A DNA stretch of 64,000 nt from an uncultured Roseibium sp. (GCF_947494555.1 NZ_CANLVF010000001.1:930001-994000), one strand, 5' to 3'. Counted from the first letter of the stretch, positions 38,174-47,814 are shown. Made by a program: numbers and translations. Notes: generated by a model not told the origin, from the letters alone.

Positions 38174-38923
38174 TCAGACTTCACCCATCGCTTTGCGGAA
38201 CCTTTTGACGCTCTCGGCAAATCCGTAAATCAGGGCATCTGCGGTAAAGCCGTGTCCGATGGACATCTCCCGGATAAACGGCGCCCTGGCAACGAGGGCC
38301 GGGATGTTCTCAACGGTAAGGTCGTGTCCGGCATTGACACCAAGGCCGCATTCGCGGGCGGCAGTTGCCGTATGGACGATGCGCTCCAGTTCGCTTTCGG
38401 CCGTGACCCTGTCGTCATAGCAGGCTCCATAGGGGCCGGTGTAAATCTCGATCCGTTCCGCGCCAACGCGGGCGGCGTGCTCGGGGGCAGCCGGATCCGG
38501 GTCGCAGAACAGTGACACACTGACGGCCCATTCCTTGGAGGCGGCGATCGCCGTCTCAAGGAGGCCGATGTCGCCGGTAAAATCCCACCCGTGATCGGAG
38601 GTTGTCTGCTCCGGATCGTCCGGAACGAACAGGACCTGTTCCGGCCGGGCTTCTTCGACCAGACGCATGAAGTCCTCGGACGGATACCCTTCCAGGCAAA
38701 GCTCCTTGTTGGGGAACCTGTCCTCGATCAGGTCAGCAAGTTCGAAGACGTCTGTCTTGCGGATATGCCGTTCGTCCGGGCGCGGATGCACGGTGATGCC
38801 CTTTGCGCCGGCTTCCATTGCAATTGCAGCAAGACCGGTCACGCTCGGCCAGGGCAAATCGCGACGGTTCCGCAACATGGCGATGGCATTGACGTTGACT
38901 GAAAGGCGCGAGACGGCAGACAT
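38174..38923 (-). CDS. pdxJ: Pyridoxine 5'-phosphate synthase
   Basis: The 249-residue TIM-barrel enzyme condenses 1-deoxyxylulose 5-phosphate with 3-amino-2-oxopropyl phosphate in the last steps of vitamin B6 synthesis. Diagnostic parts are SVNVNAIAMLRN (substrate loop), GAKGITVHPRPDERHI and the C-terminal GLGVNAGHDL and MSIGHGFTADAL. Its length is typical. It is adjacent to the HD gene and may be co-transcribed. Confidence 0.96.
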   Translation of the reverse strand: MSAVSRLSVNVNAIAMLRNRRDLPWPSVTGLAAIAMEAGAKGITVHPRPDERHIRKTDVFELADLIEDRFPNKELCLEGYPSEDFMRLVEEARPEQVLFVPDDPEQTTSDHGWDFTGDIGLLETAIAASKEWAVSVSLFCDPDPAAPEHAARVGAERIEIYTGPYGACYDDRVTAESELERIVHTATAARECGLGVNAGHDLTVENIPALVARAPFIREMSIGHGFTADALIYGFAESVKRFRKAMGEV

Positions 38924-39171
38924 GGCTCAGAGTCCGGTTGAGGCGGTTCACAATCCGATTCAAGAAATTGGGTCGGGATTGCAACATTGTTTCAAAAGCC
39001 ATTGAAGTCAAACGGGATATTGTCTCTAGGGACAATGTTTTCAGCGCCGTTTCCGCCTGTTTGTCTCCGATCTGAAGCCCATTGAAAGAGAGTTTCAATT
39101 GATCGTTCGCCCGTTATTAAGGGCCGATCCTGACCGCCCGTCCGTCAAATCTGCTTGTGAGGTGTGTACGA

Positions 39172-39657
39172 TCATTCAAAAACACTTGGGCCAATTTTAT
39201 TCCGATCAAGGTCCCGTCGGCGCAGATGCCGGACATGCAGATGGATGATGAAAAGGCACCCTAGCCAGACCGCGAGGGGTTTCAGATGGACAAAAAGCAG
39301 CATCGGCATTATTGCCCCCCAAACCGTCCCGAGGCCTGGTGCCACGAGTGATCCGCCAATCGAACCGGCCAATATCGGTGAAAGGATTGACGCCAATACC
39401 GCGAAGCTCCATCCGGCCATTCCTGCCCGACCGAACCATCCAGACAACAGCAAACCGGAAACAGCCCCGCCGGCCGCTGCCAGCGACGCCGTCAACATCG
39501 GTGGCGGGTCAAAATCATCGGCTGACTTTCCAAACCCGAGTGCCTCGGACAACGCGAGGGCGACCAGAAACCCGGCAGCCGCAACTTCCAGAAAAACGAT
39601 GAAGCGAAACTTGTCTTGCACCAGCCAGTGCCGCGCCTGAGAGAATTCGTGCAACAT
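39172..39657 (-). CDS. Hypothetical membrane protein
   Basis: The 161-residue protein has four hydrophobic helices: VFLEVAAAGFLVALAL, ASLAAAGGAVSGLLLSG, a third around SFAVLASILSPILAG, and a fourth near MPMLLFVHLKPLAVWL. The C-terminus is very basic (HLRRRDLDRNK). No family is recognised. Confidence 0.68.
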   Translation of the reverse strand: MLHEFSQARHWLVQDKFRFIVFLEVAAAGFLVALALSEALGFGKSADDFDPPPMLTASLAAAGGAVSGLLLSGWFGRAGMAGWSFAVLASILSPILAGSIGGSLVAPGLGTVWGAIMPMLLFVHLKPLAVWLGCLFIIHLHVRHLRRRDLDRNKIGPSVFE

Positions 39658-39803
39658 GAGGCCTCCCGATACGATTGAACCGCAAACTTGATAGTCCGCA
39701 TTCCAGGAGAGCGTTCGGAGGGTTTCTGTGTTTTTTGTGCAGTTTGCACCCTTTCGGATGGCCAGGAGGGCAAGGCGCGCTTCGCACCCAATGGATTGCG
39801 ACG

Positions 39804-40388
39804 CTAGCGTCCCGGCTGAGACGTAGCGATCAGAAAGCCCTGGTAACGGACCAGTTTGCCAATGCCTGGGAGCGAGACCATCACATCGAAGTTGAAACGT
39901 CCGTCATCCTGAAACTCAGTCGCTTCGCTTCTCGGCAGCAGCCAGCTTGGCAAAGGGATGCCGAGAAGGCTGGCGCGGGTGACCGGGAAATGCAGTCTTT
40001 CGCCGTCGAATGTCAGGTCGATATTGAATTTCAATAGTCCGAAACGTTCGCAAACGTGACCGCGACTCTGATCGTCCCGGAGTGTAAGAGCCGAAGAGAA
40101 GGACTTGCCGCCGAAGTCACGATGCCAGATTTCTGCGTCTTGCCGTCTCTCGATGGTGACGGACACAGGTGTTTGTTCGGATTCTGGAGGGAAACCGATC
40201 ATTCGGCAGACAAACTTGCCAAGCGCTGAAGATCCGCGTGTTACCCTGGCCTCTCCGGTCCAGACATGTTTGCCTACGACGCTGTGAAGATCGCTTACCG
40301 TCGCAGGGAGCCGGTCGAACTCGCGACCGAGCGCCTGCCGAAACAGGCACGGTGCCTCTTGGGCATTCATTTCCGGTTTCGCATTCAA
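39804..40388 (-). CDS. DUF4166 domain protein
   Basis: The 194-residue protein fits DUF4166, including CLFRQALGREFDRLPATVSDLH at the N-terminus and RDFGGKSFSSAL in the middle. DUF4166 genes commonly sit beside DUF393 genes, as here (73 bases apart on the same strand). An alternative ATG at 40370 would remove six residues. Function unknown. Confidence 0.85.
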   Translation of the reverse strand: MNAKPEMNAQEAPCLFRQALGREFDRLPATVSDLHSVVGKHVWTGEARVTRGSSALGKFVCRMIGFPPESEQTPVSVTIERRQDAEIWHRDFGGKSFSSALTLRDDQSRGHVCERFGLLKFNIDLTFDGERLHFPVTRASLLGIPLPSWLLPRSEATEFQDDGRFNFDVMVSLPGIGKLVRYQGFLIATSQPGR

Positions 40389-40460
40389 ATCGGCTTCCTT
40401 CTGCTACCGAAACCGGCTGCACGATCCAGATCCAAGCTCACACATTCGCGGCGGATGCGG

Positions 40461-40868
40461 TTAGTCAACGATCCGGTTCTTCAATTCGTTTGAGGGAAGG
40501 GGGCATGATCTTTTGCCGAATGCAAACCGGTTTCGGGCAATGCGGTCGTACAGCCAATCGGTAAAGAACTTGGGCAAAAAGTCGATGACTGCAAGCAGCG
40601 CCCAAGGTCCTCCGACGCTTCGCATGGCTGCAGCGAACGAGGCCATCTTCGTATAGGCCCTGCCGTCCAGAATGACGATGTTGGTTTCGAGGAGGTCCGG
40701 GTCCATGTCAAATTTCTGATATAGTGCGCGCCCGGTTTCGGATCGGGCACGGACGAAACGAAAACCTGCCGATCTGTCGCGATGGGCCATGAAACGCGCA
40801 AATCCCGAACAAATGATGCAGATATCGTCAAAGACGATCAGGTTTTCCTTTCCTGAAAGCTGTGACAC
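40461..40868 (-). CDS. DUF393/DCC-family thiol-disulfide-like protein
   Basis: The 135-residue protein has the DCC-type opening LIVFDDICIICSGFARFM, where D-D-x-C-x-x-C replaces the more usual YDGxCxxC, and continues with the family Trp/Leu-rich C-terminus. GTG 40868 starts shortly before the domain; an ATG at 40922 would add 18 residues with no clear ribosome site. It probably forms a unit with the DUF4166 gene. Confidence 0.82.
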   Translation of the reverse strand: MSQLSGKENLIVFDDICIICSGFARFMAHRDRSAGFRFVRARSETGRALYQKFDMDPDLLETNIVILDGRAYTKMASFAAAMRSVGGPWALLAVIDFLPKFFTDWLYDRIARNRFAFGKRSCPLPSNELKNRIVD

Positions 40869-41047
40869 GTGACCGCGATCCTTTTCATGTTCTGGGCCGA
40901 GCTGAAGGTGCGGCACAAGCATGACGCAACTGCCCCATCATGGTCCACGTGCTTATCGTCGCGGCTCCACAGTTGCCATAAACGGTGGGGATCCTTGTTG
41001 GAAGCAAACCGCCTTCTTGTCATGTGCTCAAAATCGAGTATGTTCTA

Positions 41048-41069
41048 TTGTAATGTAATAACATTACAA
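41048..41069. promoter_or_regulatory. Zur-box-like palindrome
   Basis: TTGTAATG and CATTACAA form a perfect eight-base inverted repeat with six bases between, 20 bases before the COG0523 GTPase start. It resembles alphaproteobacterial Zur sites built on GTAATG..CATTAC, and the downstream genes (COG0523, DUF1826) are typical of zinc-starvation regulons. Confidence 0.7.
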
Positions 41070-41088
41070 ATCAGCTTATGGAGAGGTG

Positions 41089-42303
41089 ATGACTGATACT
41101 CGTTTGCCGGTAACGGTCCTGTCCGGATTCCTCGGGGCCGGGAAAACCACATTGCTCAACCGTGTCCTGAACAACCGCGAAAACCTGAAGGTCGCTGTCA
41201 TCGTCAATGACATGTCGGAGGTCAATATTGATGCGGATCTGGTGCGAGCCGGGGGTGCGGAACTGAGCAAGACCGACGAGACACTCGTTGAAATGTCCAA
41301 CGGGTGCATATGCTGCACTTTGCGTGACGACCTGCTGAACGAGGTCCGGCGTCTTTCCGAAGAAGGAAAGTTCGACTACCTGCTGATTGAATCGACGGGG
41401 ATCTCCGAACCACTGCCAGTGGCCGCGACTTTCGAATTTCGGGATGAAAACGGACAGAGCCTCTCTGATGTGTCCAGGCTCGACACGATGGTCACCGTGG
41501 TCGACGCCGTCAATTTGCTGAAGGACTTCTCCAGCCACGATTTTCTGAGCGACCGGGGCGAAACACTCGGGGAAGAAGACGAGCGCACGCTGGTGCACCT
41601 TCTGACTGACCAGATCGAATTTTCGGATGTTGTTATTCTGAACAAGGTGAGCGCAGCGACACAGGCTCAAGTTGATGCCGCCCGCAAGATCATTCGCAGT
41701 CTCAACGCAGATGCCAGGATCCTGGAAACTGACTACAGCGAGATTCCGCCCGCAGATATTCTGAACACGTGTCTTTTCGACTTTGAAAAAGCGCATGAGC
41801 ATCCGATGTGGGCGAAAGAACTCTATGGCTTTGCGGATCACGTTCCGGAAACGGAAGAGTATGGCGTGGCATCCTATGTCTACCGGGCAAGGCGGCCATT
41901 CGATCCTGAAAAGGTCCACGCGCTTTTGAACGGCCCAATGCCGGGCGTCATTCGGGCAAAGGGTCATTTCTGGATCGGCAGCCGTCCGGAGTGGGTCATC
42001 GAGTTTTCGCTGGCCGGTGCTCTTTCCAGCGTGTCGCCGCTTGGAACCTGGTGGGCATCGGTTCCAATTGAACGCTGGCCTGATGATGAGCGTGCGCACG
42101 CCTATGCGAGATCACACTGGGCCGAACCCTTTGGAGACCGCCGGCAGGAGATCGTCTTTATCGGTACCGGGATTGATTGGCCCGAACTCCGCAGCCGGCT
42201 GGATGCGTGCCTGATCACCGAAGAGAGCGGAAACGATCTTGCGGCTTTCGCCAATCTGCCCGATCCCTTTCCTTCATTCCGAATGGCGGAGCGGGCGGCA
42301 TGA
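41089..42303 (+). CDS. COG0523 GTPase (ZigA/CobW-like zinc metallochaperone)
   Basis: The 404-residue P-loop GTPase has Walker [17 protein letters not shown], the metal-binding CxCC motif in [12 protein letters not shown], Mg-binding ESTG and the NKVS guanine motif, then the CobW C-terminal domain (about 250-385). COG0523 proteins insert zinc or cobalt into client enzymes. The strong upstream palindrome and the following DUF1826 gene, whose start overlaps its stop, argue for the zinc-responsive ZigA group. A GTG at 41086 is adjacent but the ATG is the likelier start. Confidence 0.9.
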   Translation: MTDTRLPVTVLSGFLGAGKTTLLNRVLNNRENLKVAVIVNDMSEVNIDADLVRAGGAELSKTDETLVEMSNGCICCTLRDDLLNEVRRLSEEGKFDYLLIESTGISEPLPVAATFEFRDENGQSLSDVSRLDTMVTVVDAVNLLKDFSSHDFLSDRGETLGEEDERTLVHLLTDQIEFSDVVILNKVSAATQAQVDAARKIIRSLNADARILETDYSEIPPADILNTCLFDFEKAHEHPMWAKELYGFADHVPETEEYGVASYVYRARRPFDPEKVHALLNGPMPGVIRAKGHFWIGSRPEWVIEFSLAGALSSVSPLGTWWASVPIERWPDDERAHAYARSHWAEPFGDRRQEIVFIGTGIDWPELRSRLDACLITEESGNDLAAFANLPDPFPSFRMAERAA

Positions 42304-42929
42304 GTCTCGCCGAAGCGGAAGTACACCGGCCGCTCCGGGCAAAAGCCCGGAATGTCCTCATGGGCCGCGAGCCGGATATTCTGGCCGAAATCGACGCGCC
42401 CGGCGTGGCCGCGACCATCTGGACGCGCACGTGCGATCAGGATTTTCAAAGCTGGATCGATGCCCTGCCTTTCGAGCAGCTGCCCGAGCTCCGTACCATT
42501 GTTCCGGTGCACCTTGCCGAAGCTGCTGCGATTGCCGCGTGCGACCAGGCAAATATGCCAAAAGGTCCTGAAATGGACATGCTCACAGGTGATGTCGGCG
42601 CGCTCGCCATGATGCTCGCAAAGTCATTGAACATACGTCAGGTGCGGGTAAGACTCGACGTTTCGAACGAGGTCATGTGTCCGAAATTCGATGTCGACAA
42701 TGTTCCGGCGCGCCTTCTGTGCACCTATCGCGGCAAAGGCACAGAATATGTTCCGATGGGACAGGAGAACGACCAGCAATCTGTTCGGCAGGTGACGCGC
42801 GGCGCGGTTGCGCTGTTCCGCGGTGGTGCATGGCATGGCGAAGAACGTACCGGTCTTTTTCACCGCTCACCTAATCCGGAACCGGGGCGTGGACATCGGT
42901 TGCTTTTGGTGATCGATCCCGTCGAGTGA
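42300..42929 (+). CDS. DUF1826 family protein
   Basis: The 209-residue protein overlaps the preceding stop by four bases (ATGA). It matches DUF1826, with [17 protein letters not shown] near the N-terminus, [15 protein letters not shown] near residue 180 and a C-terminal [13 protein letters not shown]1826 genes are regularly found in Zur regulons beside COG0523 genes; the function is undefined, possibly a metal-dependent client or a chaperone partner. Confidence 0.88.
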   Translation: MSLAEAEVHRPLRAKARNVLMGREPDILAEIDAPGVAATIWTRTCDQDFQSWIDALPFEQLPELRTIVPVHLAEAAAIAACDQANMPKGPEMDMLTGDVGALAMMLAKSLNIRQVRVRLDVSNEVMCPKFDVDNVPARLLCTYRGKGTEYVPMGQENDQQSVRQVTRGAVALFRGGAWHGEERTGLFHRSPNPEPGRGHRLLLVIDPVE

Positions 42930-43034
42930 AAATTTAGCCGTGAGTTGCCACGCCGCCAATGCAAAGTTTGGCGGCAGGCCGATCAGACGTATAGCGTTGC
43001 TTCCGGTCAGAGTTACAATCAAGGACGGAAGAGC

Positions 43035-43670
43035 GTGGCGCGAGCACACCTGCAGAACCGGGTTTTGCCAACGGGAGAAATCGTTTCCGCACCCTTTCGA
43101 GGCGCGTTTACCGGCAACCGGGGCATTCTGACATTTGACGAACACGGCCGGCTGGGCACGTCCAGGTGGAAGCACCAGCACTGGATTATCTGCGAGCTGA
43201 TCCACCCGCGTGGCCGATACCACGGACCGCAACCGGCAAGGGCATGGACGCCGCTATTTTTCCTGGACGAGGCGATCGCCCTTGCCGCCGGACACCGGCC
43301 CTGTGCCTATTGCCGGCCAAAGGCTTACCAGGCCTGGCTTGATGCCTGGGCCAGAGCGTATGGTCAAAGGCCAGGGCACAAGGAGATGGATGCGGTCCTG
43401 CATTCGGCGCGCACAACACGAAACCGCGTTCAGGTTCGTCATCATGCGCTGTTGAACGACCTGCCAAATCATGTCTTTGTGCTGGTTGAGGGACGGTCGC
43501 ACCGGATGCTGAATGGCTCTCTCTTTCCTTATGAAAAAGGTTGCTATGGTGCGGGAGTCCCTCTTGAAGACTTTGGCAGCGCGCCTGTTACGGTGTTGAC
43601 ACCGGCGCCGTCAGTCGCCGTGCTTGCGGCAGGCTACAAGGTTGAAACCAGCCTCTCAGACGAAGCCTGA
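43035..43670 (+). CDS. Conserved hypothetical protein with CxxC motif
   Basis: The 211-residue protein contains GHRPCAYCRPKAYQAWLDAW near residues 90-110; the CAYC pair resembles the metal-binding segment of Ada-type proteins, but no DNA-binding domain is seen. It has Trp- and His-rich segments (RWKHQHWIICELIHP) in its first third. The GTG start follows an AAGGACGG site; a frame start at 42945 gives an unlikely N-terminus. It follows the DUF1826 gene by 105 bases and might share zinc control. Confidence 0.62.
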   Translation: MARAHLQNRVLPTGEIVSAPFRGAFTGNRGILTFDEHGRLGTSRWKHQHWIICELIHPRGRYHGPQPARAWTPLFFLDEAIALAAGHRPCAYCRPKAYQAWLDAWARAYGQRPGHKEMDAVLHSARTTRNRVQVRHHALLNDLPNHVFVLVEGRSHRMLNGSLFPYEKGCYGAGVPLEDFGSAPVTVLTPAPSVAVLAAGYKVETSLSDEA

Positions 43671-43852
43671 GGAAAACAATTTTCTGGTCCCGCAGATCTT
43701 TGCGCGAAACGGTTTCTGACTTGAGTCTGGAGACGGCATCGACATCTTCTTCGTTGCCGAAGGTAGGCGAGGCGCTGGCGCTTGCGTCTGCCTTCGGGCA
43801 GATTGCAGTATGACCATCAATGCGGGATCCGGACATAGTGAAAGCGTTCGTC

Positions 43853-44233
43853 ATGCCCTTTGAGAAAGTATTTGCACTTACGTTGGTTTCGATAGTCTTG
43901 TTGTCTTCCGGCGCGTGGGCGCAGGACTATGACTACGTCAGCGACAACCACAGCTGGTCGTTAAGCTGCAATCAGTCCGGTTATGTCTTGCGCTCGCAAT
44001 ATCCGGTAACCCGTTTCCATGAAGCAGGCGCCGCGTCTTCCGTCACCCGTCAAAAGGAAACGCTTTATCTGGGCCGCTCCTGCGATGCGTCCAGCACGGT
44101 GCTCGGCGAGGGCAAATGGTGCTGGGCCAATGGCGGGTTTTTTGCCGAGTTCGATCAGAACCGAATGGGGTTTCCCAGGCAGGAACTGGTTTGCCAGAAC
44201 AGCCAGGACGATTTTTCAGGTTGTTCATGCTGA
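43853..44233 (+). CDS. Small exported hypothetical protein
   Basis: The 126-residue protein has a signal peptide (MPFEKVFALTLVSIVLLSSG) cleaved near AWA-QDYD. The mature part has five Cys, including the terminal GCSC, and a Trp-rich centre (GKWCWANGGFF). It probably forms disulfides in the periplasm. No known family. Confidence 0.65.
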   Translation: MPFEKVFALTLVSIVLLSSGAWAQDYDYVSDNHSWSLSCNQSGYVLRSQYPVTRFHEAGAASSVTRQKETLYLGRSCDASSTVLGEGKWCWANGGFFAEFDQNRMGFPRQELVCQNSQDDFSGCSC

Positions 44234-44419
44234 CAAGAGTTTGTGCGCATGCCTGACGGCAACGAGATCTTTTTTTTGCACAGGATTGCGCGCTCGCTTA
44301 GCAGTCTTGATTGCTGTCCGCTCATCCTGAGTTGTGCCGGCCTTGCGTTCCGTTCAAACCCGACTATCTCCTGTTTGGAGATCAGTTTCCAAACCAGTTT
44401 GATGACGGGACACTTGCCG

Positions 44420-44812
44420 ATGGCTGAAGCGAAAACATTCTCAGGAGGCTGTCTGTGTCGTCATATCCGCTTTGAGGTCAAGGGACCCGCATTAAATCCG
44501 CACACCTGTTCCTGTGAGATGTGCCGGCGGCATACCGGAGCTCTGACGGCAGCATGGGTGGAATTTCCCAAAAAGACGGTGACATGGACGGGGCCAGGCC
44601 GCGAACCTTCCGTCTATCGATCCTCAAAAACATCCAGCAGGGCGTTTTGCGCCATGTGCGGCAGCACTCTTGGAGCGATCGATGATGCGCCGACCGTTGC
44701 TCTTCTGCTTGGGTGTTTCGATGAGCCCGCGGATGTGGAACTTGTGCCAACGGGGCATTCCTTCCGAAGCGGCCGGCCAAACTGGTGGAACGTCGAGATC
44801 AGGCAGCGCTGA
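44420..44812 (+). CDS. GFA-family (Mss4-like) zinc protein
   Basis: The 130-residue protein has the GFA zinc-binding pattern: CLCRHIRFEV, CSCEMCRRHTG and RAFCAMCGSTL. Family members were first linked to glutathione-dependent formaldehyde activation; most are uncharacterised. MAEAKTF was chosen as the start because the domain begins at once; ATG 44402 would add six residues. Confidence 0.88.
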   Translation: MAEAKTFSGGCLCRHIRFEVKGPALNPHTCSCEMCRRHTGALTAAWVEFPKKTVTWTGPGREPSVYRSSKTSSRAFCAMCGSTLGAIDDAPTVALLLGCFDEPADVELVPTGHSFRSGRPNWWNVEIRQR

Positions 44813-44888
44813 AAGTCGTGAGCCCGCACCTTTGCCTCGCGCGCGCATGAAACCGATGCGCAGGCTGAATAAATCCAATGCCAGGCAT

Positions 44889-44917
44889 AAAAAAGCCCCG
44901 GTCTTTGCCGGGGCTTT
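44889..44917. terminator. Bidirectional terminator
   Basis: AAAAGCCCCGG and CCGGGGCTTTT arms with a short TCTTTG-type loop serve both the GFA gene and the converging serA gene. Confidence 0.88.
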
Positions 44918-44938
44918 TGAGAATGGAGCAGACCTCCG

Positions 44939-46183
44939 TCACACGCGGTTCAGGAGCCTTGCCCGAATAGTGTTGGGCAGGTTGCGGATCTCTTCCAGGA
45001 TGCTGACCGGGTCTGCAACCGGGCTGTCAACGTCCAGAACCACATAGCCGATGTCCTGATGCGATTGCATGAACTGGGCGTGGATGTTGAGGTCGTGCCG
45101 CGTGAACAGGTCGTTGAGCGTGCGCATGGCACCAGGGGCATTGTGATGAACCTGGATAAAGCGCGTTGCGTCCGTTCCCCTGGGAAGCAGGACCTGGGGG
45201 AACTCGACAGCCCCGATCGTTGAACCGACATCGGAATATTCAACAAGCCGCTTGGAGACTTCTTCGCCGATCCGTGCCTGGGCCTCTTCCGTCGAGCCGC
45301 CGACATGGGGTGTCAGGATGACATTGTCGAGACCGCGCAAGGGAGAGGTAAATTCATCCTTGTTGGATTTCGGCTCGACAGGAAAGACGTCGATGGCCGC
45401 ACCTGCCAGATGGCCCGACTTAAGGGCTTCGGCCAGTGCATCGATATCGATCACCTTGCCGCGTGCATTGTTGATAAGGAATGCGCCTTTTTTCATCTTC
45501 CCGATCTGCTCGGCGCGGAACATGTTCTGGGTCTCTCGCGTATCTGGAACATGCAGGGAAACGACGTCCGCTTCGCCAAGCAAGGCATCGAGGCTTTCGG
45601 TAGACGCCACATTGCCGTGCTGAAGCTTGTCGACCATGTCGAAGTAGATCACCCGCATGCCCATCGCTTCAGCGAGATTGGACAATTGCGTACCGATATT
45701 GCCGTAGCCGACAATGCCGAGCGTCTTTCCGCGGATTTCGTGGGACCCTGCAGCACTTTTCAGCCAGCGCCCCTCGTGAGCAGCAGCCGATTTGGAAAAA
45801 ACGCCGCGCATCAGCATGACGATTTCAGCAATTGTCAGTTCGGCGACGGAGCGCGTGTTTGAAAACGGTGCATTGAACACAGGTATGCCGCGCATGAGCG
45901 TGCCTTCGAGATCGACCTGGTTCGTTCCAACGGAAAAACAGCCAACCGCGACGAGGCTCTTGGCCGCATCCAGAACCTCTTCCGTGACCTGCGTGCGCGA
46001 GCGGATGCCCAGGATCTGCACATCCTGCATGCGCTCGATAAGCGCGTCCTTTTCAAGCGCACCCGGCAGGACTTCCACGTTGGTGTAACCCGCCTTTTCA
46101 AGCACTGTACGTGCGGTCGGCGAGATACCTTCCAGAAGGAGCCAACGGATTTGGTTTTTCGGCCGGGACAGACCGTGGTTCAT
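44939..46183 (-). CDS. serA: D-3-phosphoglycerate dehydrogenase
   Basis: The 414-residue enzyme catalyses the first step of serine synthesis. It has the 2-hydroxyacid dehydrogenase fold with the NAD motif TLGIVGYGNIGTQLSNLAEAMGM, catalytic Arg in NNARGKVID, and the Glu-His pair ending in LTPHVGGSTEEAQ. The C-terminal ACT domain (about 335-414) contains ALNDLF-like MRTLNDLFTRHDLNIHAQFM, so serine feedback is likely. Length matches the E. coli-type enzyme. The start MNHGLSRPK was preferred over an upstream frame start at 46384. Confidence 0.95.
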   Translation of the reverse strand: MNHGLSRPKNQIRWLLLEGISPTARTVLEKAGYTNVEVLPGALEKDALIERMQDVQILGIRSRTQVTEEVLDAAKSLVAVGCFSVGTNQVDLEGTLMRGIPVFNAPFSNTRSVAELTIAEIVMLMRGVFSKSAAAHEGRWLKSAAGSHEIRGKTLGIVGYGNIGTQLSNLAEAMGMRVIYFDMVDKLQHGNVASTESLDALLGEADVVSLHVPDTRETQNMFRAEQIGKMKKGAFLINNARGKVIDIDALAEALKSGHLAGAAIDVFPVEPKSNKDEFTSPLRGLDNVILTPHVGGSTEEAQARIGEEVSKRLVEYSDVGSTIGAVEFPQVLLPRGTDATRFIQVHHNAPGAMRTLNDLFTRHDLNIHAQFMQSHQDIGYVVLDVDSPVADPVSILEEIRNLPNTIRARLLNRV

Positions 46184-46427
46184 GGGCTTGGAGCCTTTTT
46201 CTGATTGAGATGTTTCATGCGCCGGAAAGGCGCGGAACGCCGGTGTCGTATACGCGCTGTTCCGTGTCGCGTCTAGGCCGTCGTGGCAACGAATTGTTGA
46301 GTTTCCGCCAGCGGCGCAGAGGATTGCCGTGGGCAGGAGAGGCAGTCTGGTATTGTCTCCCGCCGCACGTTGCAAAGACAGCAATGGATGTTGAAAATCA
46401 GCTTTTGTCTTGCCTCTTCAGCAGGCG

Positions 46428-46763
46428 TCAGGTGCCGCCCGGGACTTCGAGGTCTGATTTGAGCCGCGACAGAATATTGACGGCGTTTTCGGCATAGTCG
46501 CCTATCCAGCGGTCGTAGATCTCTTTGATGGGCAACGCGTTGAGATGGTTCCAGCGCTCGCGGCCCTTGCGCTGTACGATGATCAGATCCGCCGCTTCCA
46601 GAACCCGCATATGCTGCATCACCGTGCAGCGGTCGATTTCCGGAAATTCTTCGCAGAGTTTTCCCGTCGTTTTTGGGCTGTCTTTTAACAGGTCCAGGAT
46701 CCTGCGGCGGCGCCTGTCCGCCAACGCTTTGAAAATTCTCTCCGAATCATCTTCGCTTGACAT
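46428..46763 (-). CDS. ArsR-family regulator (second)
   Basis: The 111-residue regulator has HTH segments DRRRRRILDLLKDSPKTTGKL and RCTVMQHMRVLEAADLIIV with a short wing (RKGRERWNHL). No metal-binding cysteine cluster is seen. It is divergent from two SRPBCC genes, and an AT-rich palindrome overlaps its start codon. This mirrors the module at 2-3 kb. Confidence 0.9.
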   Translation of the reverse strand: MSSEDDSERIFKALADRRRRRILDLLKDSPKTTGKLCEEFPEIDRCTVMQHMRVLEAADLIIVQRKGRERWNHLNALPIKEIYDRWIGDYAENAVNILSRLKSDLEVPGGT

Positions 46764-46781
46764 GTTATAAAATTATAACAT
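46762..46781. promoter_or_regulatory. Operator palindrome at the ArsR start
   Basis: ATGTTATAAAATTATAACAT is a perfect nine-base inverted repeat with a two-base centre. It overlaps the ArsR start codon and lies 38 bases before the divergent SRPBCC start, ideal for repressing both. Confidence 0.7.
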
Positions 46782-46819
46782 TAAATTGGAGGACGCAAGG
46801 CAAGTAACGAAGGGTTCCA

Positions 46820-47236
46820 ATGCGCGACCATGAACTGACGCTTGAGCAGAGCTGTACCGCTCCCGCTGCGCGTGTCTGGGACATCCTGGTTCGGCCGAAC
46901 CTGTGGTGGGGAGACGATGTTCTTCTGGAACCACATGCGGGTGGGGCCTTTCACGAACCGTGGCGGGACAAGCACGGCCAGCACCACACGCGGGGCCGGG
47001 TTCAGGAGATCGAGGTGCCGCGACTGTTGAGGCTCAGCTGGCGTGACGATGACTGGCCGTTTGAAACCGAGGTTTCCCTCCAACTGGTCGAAAGAGGCGA
47101 GGGAAGTCTGATCGTCCTTGCCCATCGCGGCTGGAGCGGAGCGCCGGAAACTTTACGGGCTGAGCTTGTCAGCGCACATCGTGGCGGCTGGCAGCATCAC
47201 CTCAAGAACCTTTCCGCTCGCGCCGAGGCGCAATGA
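46820..47236 (+). CDS. SRPBCC (AHSA1-like) domain protein
   Basis: The 138-residue protein has the short SRPBCC layout: AARVWDILVRPNLWWGDDV, GRVQEIEVPRLLRLSW, and the terminal GWQHHLKNLSA helix. It starts 38 bases after an ArsR operator and is followed 21 bases later by another SRPBCC gene, probably one operon. Confidence 0.86.
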   Translation: MRDHELTLEQSCTAPAARVWDILVRPNLWWGDDVLLEPHAGGAFHEPWRDKHGQHHTRGRVQEIEVPRLLRLSWRDDDWPFETEVSLQLVERGEGSLIVLAHRGWSGAPETLRAELVSAHRGGWQHHLKNLSARAEAQ

Positions 47237-47257
47237 CCGAAGAATGTGGAGGAAGAC

Positions 47258-47740
47258 ATGGCATTGTCGTTCAAGATCGCCGGCAGGATAAACAAACCTG
47301 TATCCGAGGTGTTCGAGGCCGTCGTCAATCCGGATCGTTTGTCAGGTTACTTCACGACCGGAGGTGCGGATGGGCGCCTTGAGCCCGGCGTGACAGTCAC
47401 TTGGGCCTTTGCCGAATTTCCGGGCCGCTTCCCGGTCAAGATCGACCGGGTCGAAAAAGACAGTCTGATTGTTTTGAGATGGGCAGCGCAGGAGAGCGGT
47501 GAGGTCAGTTCCACAGGCGAAACCCCGGAGCCTGCCGGTTATGACACCACCGTCACCATGGCATTCGAACCGCTTGACGGCGGCCGGACGCTGGTGACCA
47601 TCAGCGAAGAAGGCTGGCGCGACACCAAGGGCGGCCTTGAGGCCTCCTACGGCAATTGCGAAGGCTGGACGCAGATGCTGTGCTCCCTGAAAGGTTTCGT
47701 GGAACACGGCATCAATCTGCGGGAGGGGTTTTATAAATGA
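47258..47740 (+). CDS. SRPBCC domain protein (second)
   Basis: The 160-residue protein begins SFKIAGRINKPVSEVFEAVV and ends with GWTQMLCSLKGFVEHGINL, both typical of the family. GGAGG lies 6 bases before its ATG. It forms a tandem pair with the preceding SRPBCC gene under the same ArsR operator; the two are not close in sequence. Ligand unknown. Confidence 0.86.
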   Translation: MALSFKIAGRINKPVSEVFEAVVNPDRLSGYFTTGGADGRLEPGVTVTWAFAEFPGRFPVKIDRVEKDSLIVLRWAAQESGEVSSTGETPEPAGYDTTVTMAFEPLDGGRTLVTISEEGWRDTKGGLEASYGNCEGWTQMLCSLKGFVEHGINLREGFYK

Positions 47741-47814
47741 CATGTTTTGAGCGCGTGGAACCTGCAGCCATGTTTCTCGAAACTGGCTGTTCTCAGCCAA
47801 TTTGAACTCCTCGA

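Noticed and set aside
37565..38515. 316-codon plus-strand frame
   Set aside because: Antisense to the HD and pdxJ genes, which have intact catalytic motifs.
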